Assembly: GCF_032854445.1 (NCBI RefSeq)
Contig: NC_088307.1
Location: 62,001-126,000, forward strand
Origin: Liolophura sinensis
Taxonomy: Eukaryota > Mollusca > Polyplacophora > Chitonida > Chitonidae
DNA: 64,000 nucleotides
Direction of reading: 5' to 3'
Under the pieces are notes generated by a model that was not told where the DNA came from, did not search any database, and worked only from the letters and a program-made list of their open reading frames with translations. The translations under genes and the position numbers were made by a program. Of the stretch, positions 12,119 to 27,100 are shown piece by piece (the first letter of the stretch is position 1; every line of letters starts with the position of its first letter).

Positions 12119-12152
12119 TCAAGATCGGTACCCGGTAAAAGACTGCCCTGAC
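12119..12152 (-). CDS. NUP214: NUP214 last coding exon ([10 protein letters not shown], stop)
   Basis: A strong polypyrimidine tract ('tttttgtttttgtgttgttcag' read in two parts) precedes an acceptor at 12153. The exon supplies the last base of a split glycine codon and then [10 protein letters not shown] and TGA. The phase agrees with the upstream 25-base exon. The ending resembles the G-W-R-S tail I recall for vertebrate NUP214. This is a short exon, so the evidence is the acceptor, the phase fit and the tail; cDNA is the real test. Confidence 0.75.
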
Positions 12153-15100
12153 CTGAACAACACAAAAACAAAAAAAAATTACTTACATGTATGAAGTGTG
12201 TGAATTCAGAGCATTAACATCAAGTGTGAAAAAATAGTGTGAAGTCAAACCTGGAAAAATGCATTTTCTTGCTAGTGTAAAATTCTTTTTGTTTTTCGCT
12301 GGCTCCTCCCTAGAAATAATGTCGCAATGTAAATTTTACATGTAATGTTACATTCTTTCTTTAGCTACCTTTCAACGTCTAACCAGAAAAGCTTAACTTT
12401 TCACACTGGATAAATACATATTCAGTTGATCTTTTCACTCTGTCACAGAAGTCACATACCGGTACACTATCTTTCTGGCCAATTCCATAAAAAAATATTT
12501 TGTCAAACATATTCAGAGCTGAAAGTCTCTAAGTCTTATATACATGTATCGTGCACATACATATTCACATAAACAGTCTTTAGCTGTCAGATTTGATCTC
12601 ATCTGTTTTAGCAGAAAGCTGTAACACACTGGACAGTCAGGTGACAGACAATATCTACAATTAGCTTCACATTATTTAGCCATTTCTTCTGGTATACTTT
12701 TAACACATTTACTGAAATCTACATTTGTCCTTACACTTCATATCAATTCTGAAGGTAATATGATGGGTTTTTAACAAATGGATTGTGCCACAGATGTATG
12801 AGTGTAAACGGGTTGTGCCACAGATGTATTAAGTGTAAATGGGTTGTGCCACAGATGTATTAAGCGTAAATGAGTTGAGACACAGATGTATTAAGTGTAA
12901 ATGGGTTGTGTCACAGATGACTTAAGTGTAAATGATTATGTAATTCAATGTTCTTTTCCTAATTTTTCCAGCATTTCAATCCAAAAATTTGGTTTCCCTT
13001 TATTTTCTGGTAGGTAGAGAAAACCTGAGTGACTAGTGGTAACCACCAACCGTGCCTTGGGACCTTATAACATAACTCTTCACATAACACCAACCTAAGC
13101 GACAAGAACTGGTTTCCATCACCAATTAAGGGCCTAAAAGTCCATCACACAAAGGCTTTGTTTCTGTCCTTATCTTGAACTCTAGTACATGCACAACTAA
13201 CCTTATCAGAATCATCCATCTCATTTCCTGCGGTAAAACCATACCCTATCACTGTCATCAATATCACTTCCTCCAGTAAAACCCTACCCTATCAGTGGCA
13301 TTTGCTCAAGTAAAACAATACCCTGTCAGTGTCATTAATGTCATTTCCTCAAGTAAATTCCTACCCTATCAGTGTCATCAGTGTAATTTTCTCAAGTAAA
13401 ACCCTAAAACATGGAAGTCATCAATGTCATTTCCTCAAGTAAAACACTATCCTATCAAAATCATCAATTCCATTGTCTAAAGTAAAACCCTACCTTATCA
13501 ATGTTCTGTCCTCAAGTAAAGCCCTACCCTATAAAAGTCACCAATGTCATTTCCTTCAGTAAATTCCTACCCTACAGAGTCATCAATGTCATTTCTTCCA
13601 GTAAAATCCTACCCTATCAGTGTCATCACTGTGATTTCCTCCAGTAAAGTCCTTTCTTATCAGTGTTATTTCATCATGTTGCACCCTACTCAAGTAGTGT
13701 CATAAATGTCATTTTCTCAATTAAAGCCCTATTGTATCAGTGTTACTTCCTCCAGTAAAGCCCTACCCTAACAGTGTCAACAATGTCATTTCCTCAGGTA
13801 AAACACTACCCTATTAGTGTCATTTCCTCAAGTAAAGCCTCACCCTATCTATGGGAACAATGTCATTTCCTCAGGTAAAACCCTTACCCAATCATTCTCA
13901 TCAATGTCATTTCCTCAAGTAAAACCCTACCCTATCAGTGTCATTTCCTCAGGTAAAAACCCTGCCCTGTCAGTGTCATCAGTGTCATTTCCTCACGTAA
14001 AAAACCTACCCTGTCAGTGTCATCAGTGTCATTTCCTCAAAAAAAACCCCACCCTGTCATTTCCTCAAGTAAAACCCTACCCTATCAGTGTCATTCTCTT
14101 AAGTAAAGCCAACCCAATCATTCTCTTCAGTGTCATCTCCTCAGGTAAAACCCTACCCTGTCAGTGTCATCAGTGTCATTTGCTCAAGTAAAGCCCTACC
14201 CAATCAGTGTCATCAATGTCATTTCCTCAGGTAAAACCCTACCCTATTAGTGTCATTTGCTCAAGTAAAACCCTTACCCAATCATTCTCATCAGTGTCAT
14301 TTCCTCAAGTAAAATCCTACCCTATCAGTGTCATTTCCTCAGGAAAAAACCCTACCCTATCAGTGTCATCAGTGTCATTTCCTCAACTAAAACCCCAACC
14401 TATCAGTGTCATCAGTGTCATTTCCGCAAGTAAAACCCTACCCTATCAGTGTCATTCTCTCAAGTAAAGCCCTACCCAATCATTCTCATCAGTGTCATTT
14501 CCTCAAGTAAAACCCTACCCTATCAGTGTCATTTCCTCAGGAAAAAACTCTACCCTATCAGTGTCATCACCTCAACTAAAACCCCACCCTATCAGTGTCA
14601 TTTCCTCAAGTAAAACCCTACCCTATCAGTGTCATTCTCTCAAGTAAAGCCCTACTCAATCATTCTCTTCAGTGTCATTTCCTCAGATAAAACCCTACCC
14701 TGTCAGTGTCATTTCCTCAAGTAAAACCCTACCCTATCAGTGTCATTTGCTCAAGTAAAGTCCTACCCTATCAGTGTCATCAATGTCATTTTCTCAAGTA
14801 AAACCCTTACCCAATCATTCTCATCAGCGTCATTTCCTCAGGTAAAACCCTACCCTGTCAGTGTCATCAGTGTCATTTCCTCAAGTAAAACCCTACCCTG
14901 TCAGTGTCATTCTCTCAAGTAACCTTATCAGAATCATCCATCTCATTTCCTGCGTTCCAATCATTCTCTTCAGTGTCATCTCCTCAGGTAAAACCCTACC
15001 CTGTCAGAGTCATCAGTGTCATTTCCTCAAGTAAAACCCTACCCTATCGGTGTCATTTGCTCAAGTAAAGCCCTACCTAATCAGTGTCATCAATGTCATT

Positions 15101-18100
15101 TCCTCAGGTAAAACCCTACCCTGTCAGTGTCATCAGTGTCATTTCCTCAAGTAAAACCCTTAACCAATCATTCTCATCAATGTCATTCCCTCAAGCAAAA
15201 CCCTACCTTACCAGTGTCATTTGCTCAAGTAAAGCCCTACCCTATCAGTGTCATCAATGTCATTTCCTCAAGTAAAACCCTACCCTATCAGTGTCATTTG
15301 CTCAAGTAAAGCCCTACCCTATCAGTGTCATCAATGTCATTTCCTCAAGTAAAATCCTACCCTGTCGGTGTCATTTGCTCAAGTAAAGCCCTACCCTATC
15401 AGTGTCATCAATGTCATTTCCTCAGGTAAAACCCTACCCTATCAGTGTCATTTGCTCAAGTAAAGCCCTACCCTATCAGTGTCATCAATGTCATTTCCTC
15501 AGGTAAAACCCTACCCTATCAGTGTCATTTGCTCAAGTAAAGCCCTACCCTATCAGTGTCATCAATGTCATTTCCTCAAGTAAAACCTTACCCTGTCAGC
15601 GTCATTCTCACAAGTAAAGCCCTACCCAATCAATTCTCATCAGCGTCATTTCCTCAGGTAAAACCCTACCCTATCAGTGTCATTTCCTCACCTAAAACCC
15701 TACACTATCAGTGTCATTTTCTCAAGTAAAGCCCTACCCTATTGTTGTCACCAATATCATTTCCTCAGGTAAAACTCTACCCTATCAGTGTCATTTCCTC
15801 AAATAAAGCGCTACGCCATCGGTGTCAACAATGTCATTTCCACCACTAAAACCTTACCCTATCAGTGTCATTCTCTTAAGTAAAGCCCTACCCAATCATT
15901 CTCTTCAGTGTCATCTCCTCAGGTAAAACCCTATCCTATTAGTGTCCTTTCCTCAAGTAAAACCCTACCCTATCAGTGTTATCAATGTAATTTTCTCAGG
16001 TAAAACCCTACCCTATCAGTGTCATCACTGTCATTTCCTCCAGTAAAACCCTACCGTATCAATGCCATTTCCTCAAGTAAAACACTAGCTTATCAATGTT
16101 ATTTCCTGAAAGTAAAGCCCTACCCTGTGAAAGTCATCAATGTCATTTCCTCAGGTAAAACACCTACCCTATCAGTGTCAACATCATTTCGTAAAGTAAA
16201 ACTCTACCTTATCAGTGTCATTTCCTCAAGTAAAGCCATACCCTATCAATGTCATCAGTGTCATTTCCTCAAGTGAACCCCTCCCCTATCAGTCATTTCC
16301 TCACGTTAAGCTCTACCCTATCAGTGCCATCAATGTCATTTCCTCAGGTAAAGCCCTAACTAATCAGTCATCAATGTTATTTCCTCAAGTAAAACCCTAC
16401 ATTACCAGTGTCATTTCTTCAAGTAAAGCCCTGCCAAATCAGTCTCATCAATGCCATCTCCTGAAGTAAATCCCTAGTAGGGCTTACCATATCCGTATCA
16501 TCAATGCAATTTCCTTAAGTAGAGCTCTATCATACTAGTGTCATCGTCATTTCTTCAACTAAAATCCTACCCTATGAGTGTCATTTCCTCCAGTAAAATC
16601 CTACCCTATCAGTGTCATCAGTATCATTTCCTCCAGTAAAACCCTACCTTACCAGTGTCATTTTTTCAAGTAAAATCCTACTTTGTCAGTGTCATCAATG
16701 TCATTTCCTCAAGTAAAACCCTACCTTACCAGTTTCATTTCTTCCAGTAAAATCCTACCCTGTCAGTGTCATCAGTATCATTTCCTCCAGTAAAACCCTA
16801 ATCTATCAGTGTCATCAATGTCATTTCCTCAAGTACAACCCTTAACCAATCATTCTCATCAATGTCATTCCCTCAAGCAAAACCCTACCTTACCAGTGTC
16901 ATTTTTTCAAGTAAAATCCTACCCTGTCAGTGTCAAGAATGTCATTTCCTCAAATAAAACCCTACCCTATCAGTGTCATTTCTTTCAGTAAAATCCTACC
17001 CTGCCAGTGTCATCAGTATCATTTCCTCCAGTAAAACCCTACCCGATCAGTGTCATTTCATCAAGTTACACCCTCCCCTATCAGTCATCAGTATCATTTC
17101 CGCCAGTAAAGTGCTACCCTATCAGAGTCATCAATGTCATTCCCTCAAGTAAAACCCTAACATATCAGTGTTATTTCCTCAAGTAAAATCCTACCCTGTC
17201 AGTGTCATCAGTATCATTTCCTCCAGTAAAACCCTACCCGATCAGTGTCATTTCATCAAGTTACACCCTCCCCTATCAGTCATCAGTATCATTTCCGCCA
17301 GTAAAGTGCTACCCTATCAGAGTCATCAATGTCATTCCCTCAAGTAAAACCCAAACATATCAGTGTTATTTCCTCAAGTAAAATCCTACCCTGTCGGTGT
17401 CATCAGTATCATTTCCTCCAGTAAAATCCTACGTTATCAGTGTCATTTCTTCCAGTAAAATCCTACTCCGTCAGTGTCATCAATGTCATTTCCTAAAGTG
17501 CAACCCTACTATACTGTAAATGCATTTTTATTCGCGTGGTACTAACATTTGCGGATTTCGCGGCAAACACATTTCCGCAAAAACAAGTCCCCTTGAATAT
17601 AAAACCCCATGCAAGTAATTTATTAACTTAGCATGCGTCACAGTTATAAATTCGTTAACAAGCACTATGGTTCGAATACTTTTTCTAACACAGTAATTAG
17701 AAATACCTAATTAGAATTTATTGTGGCTTTTACAAATCCAGCTTGATTGATCGTCAGTTAATCTCGCTTTCTTTTACGGAGGCTTAGCTCCGTCTAAGTA
17801 TCGCCACAATGCGACGTTGTTGTTAATTTATTGCCGCAGTTAGAGACAAACAAATCAATAATTTGTACTGGATGTGTGTACCTGATACGATACACATACA
17901 ATGAAAGAGGCTGTTTTTTATCGACAGTACTTGCCTACCAGTCAGATGATCTTTCCGATACATTGCTTGGGGGTTTCCACACTTCAAGCTTCCTTTTCAT
18001 AATGATGATTTCTGAGAAATTTACTCAAATCTGTCACAGTTCACTCAAAGTTTCACTATCACTGCTGATGTATGAGAATTAAACAGTGGGATTTATTTAT

Positions 18101-21100
18101 ATCCAATTTAATCCTTCATCGTCTCGCGGAGTGAGTGATACGAATATTTGCTAACACAGCAGGTAAGGGCTTCGTCTTATAAAGATTACTTCTTTTGTCT
18201 GATCAAGTTACTGTATTATATAGAATTTTTGTCACACAGGCACAACCAAGTTTAAATGAAAACGCTGTTACTTAAATGCTTGAGTTGTTTTATTACTTGA
18301 CATTTCTGTATTGAAGTTTGATTAGTTGTCCAAAAGATCCACGAAAGTTGATTCCCGTGAATGTGTCTTCTTACCAAACCCGCAAAAGTTAATGCCCACA
18401 TTTAAAAAAGGCATTTACAGTATCAGTGTTATTTCCTCAAGTCATCAATGTCATTTCCTCTAGTACAGTCGTATCCTATCAATGACATTTAGTCAAGTTA
18501 CACCCTACCCGAGTAGTGTCATCAATATCACCTTCTCAGGTAAAGGCCTACCCTAACAGTGTCATCAATGTCATTTCCTCTACTACAGTCGTATCCTATC
18601 AGTGACATTTAGTGACGTTACACCCTACCCAAGAAGTGTCATCAATATCACTTTCTCAGGTAAAGGCCTACCCTAACAGTGTCATCAATGTCATTTCCTC
18701 TAGTATAGTCGTATCCTATCAGTGACAATTAGTCAAGTTACTCCCTACCCAAGTAGTGTCATCAATATCACCTTCTCAGGTAAAAGTCTACCCTAACAGT
18801 GTCATCAATGTCATTTCCTCTAGTACAGTCGTATCCTATCAGTGACAATTAGTCAAGTTACACCCTACCCAAGTAGTGTCATCAATATCACCTTCTCAGG
18901 TAAAGGCCTACCCTAACAGTGTCATCAATGTCATTTCCTCTAGTACAGTCACATCCTATCAGTGACAATTAGTCAAATTACACCCTACCCAAGTAGTGTC
19001 ATCAATATCACCTTCTCAGGTAAAGGCCTACCCTAACAGTGTCATCAATGTCATTTCCTCTAGTACAGTCGTATCCTATCAGTGACAATTAGTCAAGTTA
19101 CACCCTACCCAAGTAGTGTCATCAATATCACCTTCTCAGGTAAAGGCCTACCCTAACAGTGTCATCAATGTCATTTCCTCTAGTACAGTCGTATCCTATC
19201 AGTGACATTTAGTCAAGTTACACCCTACCCAAGTAGTGTCATCAATATCACCTTCTCAGGTAAAGGTCTACCCTAACAGTGTCATCAATGTCATTTCCTC
19301 TAGTACGGTCGTATCCTATCAATGACATTTCGTCAAGTTACACCCTACCCAAGTAGTGTCATCAATATCACCTTCTCAGGTAAAGGCCTACCCTAACAGT
19401 GTCATCAATGTCATTTCCTCTAGTACAGTCATATCCTATCAGCGACATTTCGTCAAGTTACACCCTACCCAAGTAGTGTCATCAATATCATCTTCTCAGG
19501 TAAAGGCCTACCCTATCAGTGTGAACAATGTCATTTCCTCAGGTAAAATCCTACCTTATCAGTGTCATTTCCTCAAGTAAAGCCATACCCTATCAGTGAA
19601 CTGCACGTAGACAGTTCCTGATCACTCTATATAAGCGTATTAACAAAGCTGTCTTCTGTTAATGTACTTTCTTGTCTGTTAGAAAGTATATCTAACAAAA
19701 GTATCTAAGTAAAAAATATCTCACCCAAAGCTTGGACTGCCAAAACCCCCTGCAAAAGAAAACAAATGCGGTTATCTTCCTTTTGTAAAGACTAAACTCT
19801 ATTTCTCACATTGGTACACAAAGTACAGGAAAAGCATTACATGTACATGTATATGTAAAATTTGCTTCAATGAAACACTAACACCTAAAGATTCTCACCG
19901 TCATGCTGCCTGGCAAGTAAATATGTGTGTATACACTCTTTGTACATGTGTATGCCATTATAGGACTGTCCACACAAAAACTGCTGGCTGGTTATGTAGA
20001 CCTTGTACATGTATGTTGTAGAGGGACTGTCCCACAACACTGCTGTCTGGTTATGTAGACATTGTACATGTATGTTATAGAGGGACTGTCCCACAACACT
20101 GCTGTCTGGTTATGTAGACATTGTACATGTATGTTATAGAGGGACTGTCCCACAACACTGCTGTCTGGTTATGCAGACATCCTACATGTATGTTATAGAG
20201 GGACTGTCCCACAACACTGCTGTCTGGTTATGTAGACATCGTACATGTATGTTATAGAGGGACTGTCCCACAACACTGCTGTCTGGTTATGTAGACACTG
20301 TACATGTATGTTATAGAGGGACTGTCCCACAACACTGCTGTCTGGTTATGTAGACATTGTACATGTATGTTATAGAGGGACTGTCCCACAACACTGCTGT
20401 CTGGTTATGCAGACATCGTACATGTATGTTATAGAGGGACTGTCCCACAACACTGCTGTCTGGTTATGTAGACACTGTACATGTATGTTATAGAGGGAAT
20501 GTCCCACAACACTGCTGTCTGGTTATGCAGACATCGTACATGTATGTTATAGAGGGACTGTCCCACAACACTGATGTCTGGTTATGCAGACATCGTACAT
20601 GTATGTTATAGAGGGACTGTCCCACATCACTGCTGTCTGGTTATGCAGACATCGTACATGTATGTTATAGAGGGACTGTCCCACAACACTGCTGTCTGGT
20701 TATGTAGATATTGTACATGTATGTTATAGAGGGACTGTCCCACAACACTGCTGTCTGGTTATGTAGACATTGTACATGTATGTTACAGAGGGACTTTCCC
20801 ACAACACTGCTGTCTGGTTATGCAGACATCGTACATGTATGTTATAGAGGGACTGTCCCACAACACTGCTGTCTGTTTATGTAGACATTGTACATGTATG
20901 TTATAGAGGGACTGTCCCACAACACTGCTGTCTGGTTATGCAGACATTGTACATGTATGTTATAGAGGGACTGTCCCACAACACTGCTGTCTGGTTATGT
21001 AGACATTGTACATGTATGTTATAGAGGGACTGTCCCACAACACTGCTGTCTGGTTATGTAGACATCGTACATGTATGTTATAGAGGGACTGTCCCACAAC

Positions 21101-24100
21101 ACTGCTGTCTGGTTATGTAGACATTGTACATATATGTTATAGAGGGACTGTCCCACAACACTGCTGTCTGGTTATGCAGACATTGTACATGTATGTTATA
21201 GAGGGACTGTCCCACAACACTGCTGTCTGGTTATGTAGACATTGTACATGTATGTTATAGAGGGACTGTCCCACAACACTGCTGTCTGGTTATGCAGACA
21301 TCGTACATGTATGTTGTAGAAGGACTGTCCCCATAAAACAGCTGTCTGGTTATGTAGACATTGTACAAGTATGTTGTACAAGGACAGTTCTCAAAAGATT
21401 GAATCTACTGTAAAAAGATATGTTTTCAGAATACTGACCTGTAGAGCTTGATGGTGTTCCCCCAAAGCTAGGGCTACCAAAGCCAGCAGAGCCTGTATTT
21501 TGTGCCAGGCTTCCAAAGCCAGTAGAGCCTGTATTTTGTGCCAGGCTTCCAAACGTGGGACCACTGCTATTGGCCAAGCTAAAAGTAAAAACATGTAGAT
21601 TACATTTTACTGGACTGCAACTCAATAACAAACGACACAAAACTGAATTTGACCAATGAAAAATTAGTATATAACTCTGTGGAAACAATGTTACCTCCCT
21701 TGGCAGCTTTCAGCGAATACTGTCAAGTCACATCTGTCACATCCCTGCTGGGCCTGATAAACAATCTATTCCCCAGTAATGTGTTTCACTGATAAGATGG
21801 CGGCCAGCATTATGTTTGACTAAACCGGGCACAGCCCAAGGGAGACCAATTATATCATGTACATCTCAACAACATGTACCAAATTGTTCTCTGGTACATG
21901 TTGTTGAGATGATGATCATAATTTCTGTGGGCTCAAGTTCAGCCAGTGTTCAAAACATGCCCACACTTGTTCATGTGGGCATATTTTGGAGCCCACAGAA
22001 ATCATGATCACTATGTGGGCATTTAAGGAATGTACTATATACATGATGTAGTAATTCAAAAGGAGATAGGTCTTAGCCTTTGGAAATTCCAAGAGGATGC
22101 CATAGTGCTGAAAACAGGATATCATACTGCTACATGTACATGTACATCCAAGAGGATGCCACATTGCTGATAACAGGATATCATACTGCTACATGTACAT
22201 CCAGGAGGATGCCACATTGCTGATAACAGGATATCATACTTCTACATGTACATCCAAGAGGATGCCACAGTGCTGACAACAGGATATCATACTGCTACAT
22301 GTATATCCAAGAGGATGCCACAGGGCTGACAACAGGATATCATACTGCTACATGTACATCCAAGAGGATGCCACATTGCTGACAACAGGATATCATACTG
22401 CTACATGTACATCCAAGAGGATGCCACATTGCTGATAACAGGATATCATACTGCTACATGTACATCCAGGAGGATGCCACATTGCTGATAACAGGATATC
22501 ATACTGCTACATGTACATGTACATCCAAGAGGATGCCACAGTGCTGACAACAGGATATCATACTGCTACATGTACATGTACATCCAAGAGGATGCCACAT
22601 TGCTGACAACAGGATATCATACTGCTACATGTACATCCAAGAGGATACCACAGTGCTGACAACAGGATATCATACTGCTACATGTACATCCAAGAGGATG
22701 CCATAGTGCTGACAACAGGATATCATACTGCTACATGTACATCCAAGAGGATGCCATAGTGCTGACAACAGGATATCGTACTGCTACATGTACATCCAAG
22801 AGGATGCCACAGTGCTGACAACAGGATATCATACTGCTACATGTACATCCAAGAGTATGCCATAGTGCTAACAACAGGATATCATACTGCTACATGTACA
22901 TGTACATCCAAGAGGAGGCCACATTGCTGACAACAGGATATCATACTGCTACATGTACATCCAAGAGGATGCCATAGTGCTGACAACAGGATATCATACT
23001 GCTACATGTACATCCAAGAGGATGCCACAGTGCTGACAACAGGATATCGTACTGCTACATGTACATCCAAGAGGATGCCATAGTGCTGACAACAGGATAT
23101 CATACTGCTACATGTACATGTACATCCAAGAGGAGGCCACATTGCTGACAACAGGATATCATACTGCTACATGTACATCCAAGAGGATGCCACATTGCTG
23201 ACAACAGGATATCATACTGCTACATGTACATCCAAGAGGATGCCACAGTGCTGATAACAGGATATCATACTGCTACATGTACATCCAAGAGGATGCCACA
23301 TTGCTGACAACAGGATATCATACTGCTACACGTACATCCAGGAGGATGCCATAGTGCTGACAACAGGATATCATACTGCTACATGTACATGTACATCCAA
23401 GAGGAGGCCACATTGCTGACAACAGGATATCATACTGCTACATGTACATCCAAGAGGATGCCACATTGCTGACAACAGGATATCATACTGCTACATGTAC
23501 ATCCAAGAGGATGCCATAGTGCTGACAACAGGATATCATACTGCTACATGTACATGTACATCCAAGAGGATGCCACATTGCTGACAACAGGATATCATAC
23601 TGCTACATGTACATCCAGGAGGATGCCATAGTGCTGACAACAGGATATAATATCAAACCCCGTGCGGCCGTCTGAGAGAATCAGGAAGTAAATACAGCCT
23701 GTTTCATGAGAATGATACACCCAACAAACCCTGATGCTGCCGTTTGAGAAGATTAGGAAGTAAAGACAGCCAGTTTCATGAATATCATACATTACCAAGC
23801 AAACCCTGATGCTACCGTCTGGGAGGATCAGGAAGTAAGGACAGCCAGTCTCACAAGTATGATGCATTACCAAGCAAGCCCTGATGCTGCCCTCCGAGAG
23901 GATCAGGAAGAAAAGACAGCCAGTCTCACGAGCATAATCCATTAACCGGCAAATCCTGATGCTGCCGTCTGAGAGGATCAGGAAGTAAAGACAGCCAGTC
24001 TCACGAGTATAATCCATTAACCAGCAAACCCTGATGCTGCCGCCTGAGAGGATCAGGAAGTCAAGACAGCCAGTCTCACGAGTATAATCCATTAACCAGC

Positions 24101-27100
24101 AAATCCTGATGCTGCCGTCTGAGAGGATCAGGAAGTAAAGACAGTCAAGGTCATGAGTATAATACATTACCCAGCAAACCCTGTGTTGCTGTCTGAGAGG
24201 ATCAGGAAGTAACAACAGCCAGATTCATGAGCATGATACATTACCCAGCAAACTCTGATGCTGCCGTTTAAGAGGATCAGGAAGTAAAGACAGCCAGTTT
24301 CATGAGTATAATACATTACCGAACAAACCCTGATGATGCCGTCCGAGAGGATCAGGAAGTAAAGACAGCCAGTTTCATGAGTATGATACATTATCAAGCA
24401 AACCCTGTGTTGCTGTCTGAGAGGATCAGGAAGTAAAGACAGCCAGTTTCATGAGTATGATACATTATCAAGCAAACCCTGTGTTGCTGTCTGAGAGGAT
24501 CAGGAAGTAAAGACGGCCAGTTTCATGAGTATGATACATTACCCAGCAAACCCTGATGCTGCCGTCCGAGAGGATCAGGAAGTAAAGACAGTCAACATCA
24601 TGAGTATGATACATTACCCAGCAAACCCTGTGTTGCTGTCTGAGAAGATCAGGAAGTAAAGACAGCTAGTCTCACGAGTATAATCCATTAACCAGCAAAC
24701 TCTGATGCTGCCGTCTGAGAGGATCGGGAAGTAAAGACAGTCAACGTCATGAGTACAATACATTACCCAGCAAACCCTGATGTTGCTGTCTGAGAGGATC
24801 AGGAAGTAAAGACGGCCAGTTTCATGAGTATGATACATTATCAAGCAAACCCTGTGTTGCTGTCTGAGAGGATCAGGAAGTAAAGACAGCCAGTTTCATG
24901 AGTATGATACATTACCCAGCAAATCCTGATGCTGCCGTCTGAGAGGATCAGGAAGTAAAGACGGCCAGTTTCACGAGCATGATACATTATCCGGCAAACA
25001 CTGATGCCGCCGTCTGAGAGGATCAGGAAGTAAAGAAGGCCAGTTTCATGAGCATGATACATTACCCGGCAAACACTGATGCCGCCGTCTGAGAGGATCA
25101 GGAAGTAAAGACAGCCAGTATCACGAGCATGATACATTACCCGGCAAACCCTGATGCCGCCCTCTGAGAGGATCAGGAGGTAAAGACAGCCAGTCTCACG
25201 AGCATGAAACATTACCCGGCAAACCCTGATGCCACCCTCTGAGAGGATCAGGAAGTAAATACAGCCAGTCTCACGAGCATGATACATTACCCGGCAAACC
25301 CTGATGCCGCCCTCTGAGAGGATCAGGAAGTAAAGACAGCCAGTCTCACGAGCATGATACATTACCCGGCAAACCCTGATGCCGCCGTCTGAGAGGATCA
25401 GGAAGTAAAGACAGCCAGTCTCACGAGCATGATACATTACCCGGCAAACCCTGATGCCGCCGTCTGAGAGGATCAGGAAGTAAAGACAGCCAGTGTCATG
25501 AGTATGATACATTACCCAGCAAACCCTGTGTTGCTGTCTGAGAGAATCAGGACGTAATGACAGCCAGTTTCATGAGCATGATACATTACCCAGGAAACCC
25601 TGATGCTGCTGTCTGAGAGGATCAGGGTGTAAAGACAGCCAATTTCATGAGCATGATACATTACCCGGCAAACCCTGATGCGGCCGTCTGAGTGGACCCA
25701 AATATGCCTCCTCCGCTGGGCCCCGGAGATGCTCCAAAGGTTGACGTGGACCCAAACACAGGCCTTGTCCCTCCAAAGACAGGGCTACTTCCAAAGGCAG
25801 GGGTAGTGCCAAACGTGGGTGATCCTCCAAACGCTGGGGTAGAGCCAAACACAGGAGATCCTCCAAATGTGGCTAAAACAACGAAATGAGAACTATAAAC
25901 ATCAGAAACACCTTAGTTCAAACGTGATACATACGTGGGGAGTTTCACTTGACGATACCAGGTAACAAACCTGTATTTCTTGCAGCAACCAGTGGCTCTT
26001 TGTACATGCATGTCTCACTATGCATGCAACTTAAAGCGGATTAAAGGACGGAATGGTAACAAGTGAATCCCCAGAACAGAATGTATAAATTACAAGTGTA
26101 CACACTACATCAAGGCAAAAGGTTTTTGGGAACGTATTTTAGATACAGAGTGCCGGGGTAAAGGGGTCTGCAAGGGAATTTTCCAGATCTAAGGGGGCCA
26201 ATACAAGGAAAACTTGACTGTGGTTCTACTCTACATAAGTGTAATTCTGATTGTGTAGATCATAGGGTGTGAAGAACTTCTGAAATCTGTGGAGGTTTAC
26301 AGGGAAAGCTAGACTGTGGTTCTACTCTACATGTGTGTACATCTGATTCCCTGGATCACTGGGTGCGATGAACTCATGAGATCTGTGGAGGTTTACAGGG
26401 AAAGCTAGACTGTGGTTCTATTGTACATGTGTGTACATCTGATTCCCTGGATCACTGGGTGTGATGAACTTATGAGATCTGTGGAGGTTTACAGGGAAAG
26501 CTAGACTGTTGTTCTACTGTACATGTGTGTACATCTGATTTCCTGGATCATTGGATGTGATGAACTCTTAATATCTGTGGAGATTCACAGGGAAAGCTAG
26601 ACTGTTGTTCTACTCTACATGTGTGTGCATCGGATTTCCTGGATCACTGGATGTGATGAACTCATGAGATCTGTGGAGGTTTACAGGGAAAGCTAGACTG
26701 TGGTTCTACTGTACATGTGTGTGCATCTGATTTCCTGGATCATAGGGTGTGATGAACTTATGAGATCTGTGGAGGTTTACAGGGAAAGCTAGACTGTGGT
26801 TCTACTCTACATGTGTGTACATCTGATTCCCTGGATCACTGGGTGTGATGAACTCATGAGATCTGTGGAGGTTTACAAAAAAAGCTAGACTGTGGATCTA
26901 TTGTACATGTGTGTACATCGGATTTCCTGGATCATTTGGTGTGATGAACTTCTGAGATCTGTGGAGGTTTACAGGGAAAGCTAGACTGTGGTTCTACTGT
27001 ACATGTGTGTACATCAGATTTCCTGGATCACTGGGTGGGATGAACTTATGAGATCTGTGGAGGTTTACAGGGAAAGCTAAACTGTGGTTCTACTCTACAT

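Noticed and set aside
13205-17511. Telomere-like repeat because of frequent aaccctaccct
   Set aside because: The motif occurs once per 34-43 base unit, not in tandem hexamers.
18440-19595. CRISPR-like regular array
   Set aside because: The whole 120-base period is conserved, with no unique spacers; it is a eukaryotic higher-order tandem repeat.
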